Positions 61,641-64,000 of a stretch of 64,000 bases of DNA are shown piece by piece. Origin of the DNA: Prorocentrum cordatum (Eukaryota; Sar; Dinophyceae; Prorocentrales; Prorocentraceae). The position numbers and the translations under genes are program-made. The stretch covers positions 443,640 through 507,639 of the forward strand of contig CAUYUJ010020749.1 in assembly GCA_963575745.1 (NCBI GenBank), in the 5' to 3' direction. The stretch's first letter is position 1. Every line of letters starts with the position of its first letter. A model generated the notes under the pieces. That model saw only the letters and a list, made by a program, of their open reading frames with translations. It was not told where the DNA came from and did not search any database.

Positions 61641-62652
61641 ACCGGAAGTGGCCGACCCCTTGCTTAGCGGTGTCTGCGAGGGTCCAGCTCTTCAGACGGC
61701 TCGGGAGTAAGCTCCATGTAGCAAGCGTTCGGTATGAACTCCTCAGCACGGCAAAAGCCATGCCACATCAGTCGAGTGGCACCACATCGTGGGACGATAG
61801 TTGCAATGCTGGAGAAGTGTGGTGTCCCTCGGGCCAGGCCGCCTGGTCTGTTAGCTTGCGCGAGTGCCGCTCGCATCACAAGCCAAGTGAAACGAGGTCG
61901 TCAATCCACACCGAGAGGGATGAAGGCCGATGCTGCACTGTGCAGCGCTGTGCTGAAGGAACTCTGGGGCCAAGGCCACTGCGCCTCTGCCATCCCCGCC
62001 CTTGAGCCTCCTGAGCTCAGGTCTTGCCGGTCCGAGGCGAGTGACGGCGTGGCGCCGAGCGGTGGGAACTCGGCAGACCCCGATTTGGGGTGGGTCCAAG
62101 AGGGCGTCCAAGAGGGGGGCTCGCAAATCATGGCCCGAGGCATTTGCGCGGACGAGTGGGGGACCAGAGGACGTGTTGAGAGAAGAAGAGGTGGCCGTGA
62201 CATCAGTGTAGATTTCATGGCCATTGCCATGATATTCACACCCCGTATCCTCATCCTCATCTTGGCCGCTCCCCCCCCCTCTTCCCCACGGCCAGCAGAT
62301 TCTGCTCAAAGTGTCACGGCGGCGGCCCCTCCGACCTGCAAACCGCCTTGCGAGCGTCGCTCCGCGTCGTGGCCCGGGGCCCGGGGAAGAACTTCGAAGC
62401 GCGGATGCTCGGGAGGGCGGGGGCGTGCTCTCGGCGTGGCGCGCCGAAGCGTGGTGGCCAGAGCCGGCGGCGCAACGCGCTGAACCAACGATCCAGACCG
62501 TGCAGGTCCAGCTCGGCTGCGTGCAGCACGTAAGACTTGCCAACAGTCAGGGATGAACCAAGCGCGGGGGCCAGTGGTCCTAATGAGAAGAATGGTCGGC
62601 CAACGTGCGCCTGCTCCTCCCACTCCTGCTTCTTCCCCATGCTCCTACCCGA
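61641..62652. other. No supported gene
   Basis: Unique sequence. A 249-codon plus-strand frame (61734-62483) overlaps similar minus-strand frames and shows no domain. Confidence 0.4.
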
Positions 62653-62788
62653 CCAGCCATGACTGGGGGAGCTGTGGTCCTTACCCCCCTGGGGGAACCC
62701 ATCGCATCGACGATTTCTCGAGAGGTGTGTCGAAAGCCATGGGTCCCCCAGGGGGGTAAGGACCACAGCTCCCCCAGTTGTGGCTGGC
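62653..62788. repeat. ~49-bp inverted repeat (cruciform-prone)
   Basis: The left arm, 62653-62701 (includes GGGGGAGCTGTGGTCCTTAC), is mirrored by 62740-62788 (includes GTAAGGACCACAGCTCCCCC) with few mismatches around a ~38-bp loop. Confidence 0.9.
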
Positions 62789-64000
62789 CTGCCTACTCCT
62801 CCGCCTCATGGTGCGGCACCTTTTTTTCCGTAAGAATCCCTGGACCCCCCGAAAAAATGCCGTGGGCGATTTTCCCCTCCCGAAGCCCTTCCTCTCCCCT
62901 CCCCACCCCTCAGACCTCTCCCCTCTCCCTCCTCACCCCTCCCCTTTCAACCCTCTGTTGATATCATCCCCTCGATCTTATCCGCCCCTTCTTCTCCCTT
63001 CCTCCCCCTCCAATTATTCCGAACTTACCCTCGAACTTCTCTTGTCCCTTCCGCCCAACAGACGATCTGTCGGGCTCGAGGGGCGGTGCTCATCTGCGCC
63101 GCTCTCTCTTTTGCCGATCTCCTCTATTTTGTTGATCTCCCTTCGGACAGGGGAAGGTTTCGGCTTTCTGTGTTGGCCCTTCGCTGGGAATTCCAAGGCA
63201 TGGGAAAGCCTGATTCTGCAGCCATTGGCTCGAGCCCGCGCTGTTTTGGCTTGAGCGGTACTGAATGGCGCCTGCATAGCCAGAGCCAAAACGGATACGG
63301 ACGCGTCATTGAAAATGGCGAGACCGCGCGTCCTTGTCAGCGCAAAACACTGAAGGATCCTGCTGCGCCCCTCCAAGAACGCAACGCAACTGTCACGGAC
63401 TCTGATCTGCGAGGATGCCTGGCGCACCAATGACGATTCTCTCATCCGGGAGCTCCCAGCAGTTGCACACCAAGGATGATGGGAAATGTCGGCGGTGATG
63501 ATAAGCGGGCCGACGGTGGTCCCTCATCGGCGCACCGAAAGCTTCGCGGCGACGCGATGCGGGGCTCGGGACTTCGCGGGACCTTTACGCAATAGTGCGG
63601 GAGGTTGAAAACCACTGTTTTCTCACGTCGGGATTTTGCGCCCCCCCGCTAGAACATATTCATTAATTTGGGACCGACGCTGGGATCCCGGGATCCCAGG
63701 CCCTAGCGCATCGGTTCACTTGCTAAGATTCTCAAGGTGTTCAAGGGCTGGGCTGATTGCGCCGGAGCTCTCCCAAGAAGTGATTATCCTCACGCGCGCG
63801 GGCACAGTGTCATGCTCGCGCCCCGCAATCCACGTCGAAACGTAACGCTGAATTGGAAAAACGACTGTCCAGACGCTTACCTATTCCAGCTTTACATTTA
63901 CAAGCCTGCGCGCAGTCTTAGAATTGAGAAGAAAAGGTCTGTTCGATGGCAACCATCGCCGCCGCACGCCCAACCGAAACCTTTCGACAACAAGACGAAG
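62789..64000. other. C/T-rich then unique sequence, no supported gene
   Basis: Pyrimidine-rich at 62870-63020. Degenerate spliced-leader-like strings lie at 63214-63305. Short frames only. Confidence 0.4.

Noticed and set aside
61734-62483. 249-codon plus-strand gene
   Set aside because: Overlaps equally long minus-strand frames; no domain, no spliced-leader relic, no codon signal.

Overview
The window looks like dinoflagellate nuclear DNA. On the minus strand at 18310-18331 there is a 21/22 match to the dinoflagellate spliced-leader sequence (DinoSL), placed just upstream of an intronless ORF. The DNA is GC-rich and dominated by tandem and dispersed repeats. The two large retroelements are a DIRS-like tyrosine-recombinase element and a LINE with a dinoflagellate-style C-terminal tail. 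The species is not determinable from what I can see. Most long open frames are stop-poor repeat DNA, not genes.

Layout: 1-4.2 kb holds exon-like minus-strand blocks of an unrecognised gene, interrupted by a 77-bp tandem array (1.6-2.9 kb) and a TGGTA satellite. 5.0-6.5 kb is a ~100-bp minisatellite. 7.4-9.3 and 18.8-22.4 kb hold higher-order repeat units built from a short GC-palindromic module and a ~570-bp module. 9.5-15.1 kb is a frameshifted LINE on the minus strand (endonuclease, reverse transcriptase, two zinc fingers, C-terminal domain). 15.2-16.2 kb is a dispersed repeat with further copies near 41-42 and 44 kb. 17.3-18.3 kb is the DinoSL-tagged retrogene. 22.8-26.3 and 44.3-49.7 kb are two diverged copies of one segmental duplication, both invaded by CTC-type microsatellites. 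26.9-37.6 kb is a series of minisatellites and low-complexity DNA. 38.6-40.4 kb is the clearest host gene, a one-domain voltage-gated cation channel with two EF hands.

50.99-61.38 kb is a nearly intact DIRS-like retrotransposon on the minus strand with perfect split direct repeats (A1 - ORFs - B1 A2 B2), sitting in a CAT microsatellite. Its ORFs, in transcriptional order, are a small protein with one predicted membrane helix, a gag-like protein broken by an apparent one-base deletion, and a 7.6-kb open pol frame. Pol carries reverse transcriptase, RNase H, a DnaJ-type J domain, an RS/SR-rich low-complexity region, an uncharacterised domain and a tyrosine recombinase. The J domain and RS region lie between RNase H and the recombinase, where classical DIRS elements carry a methyltransferase-like domain. 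This is the best candidate for something undescribed.
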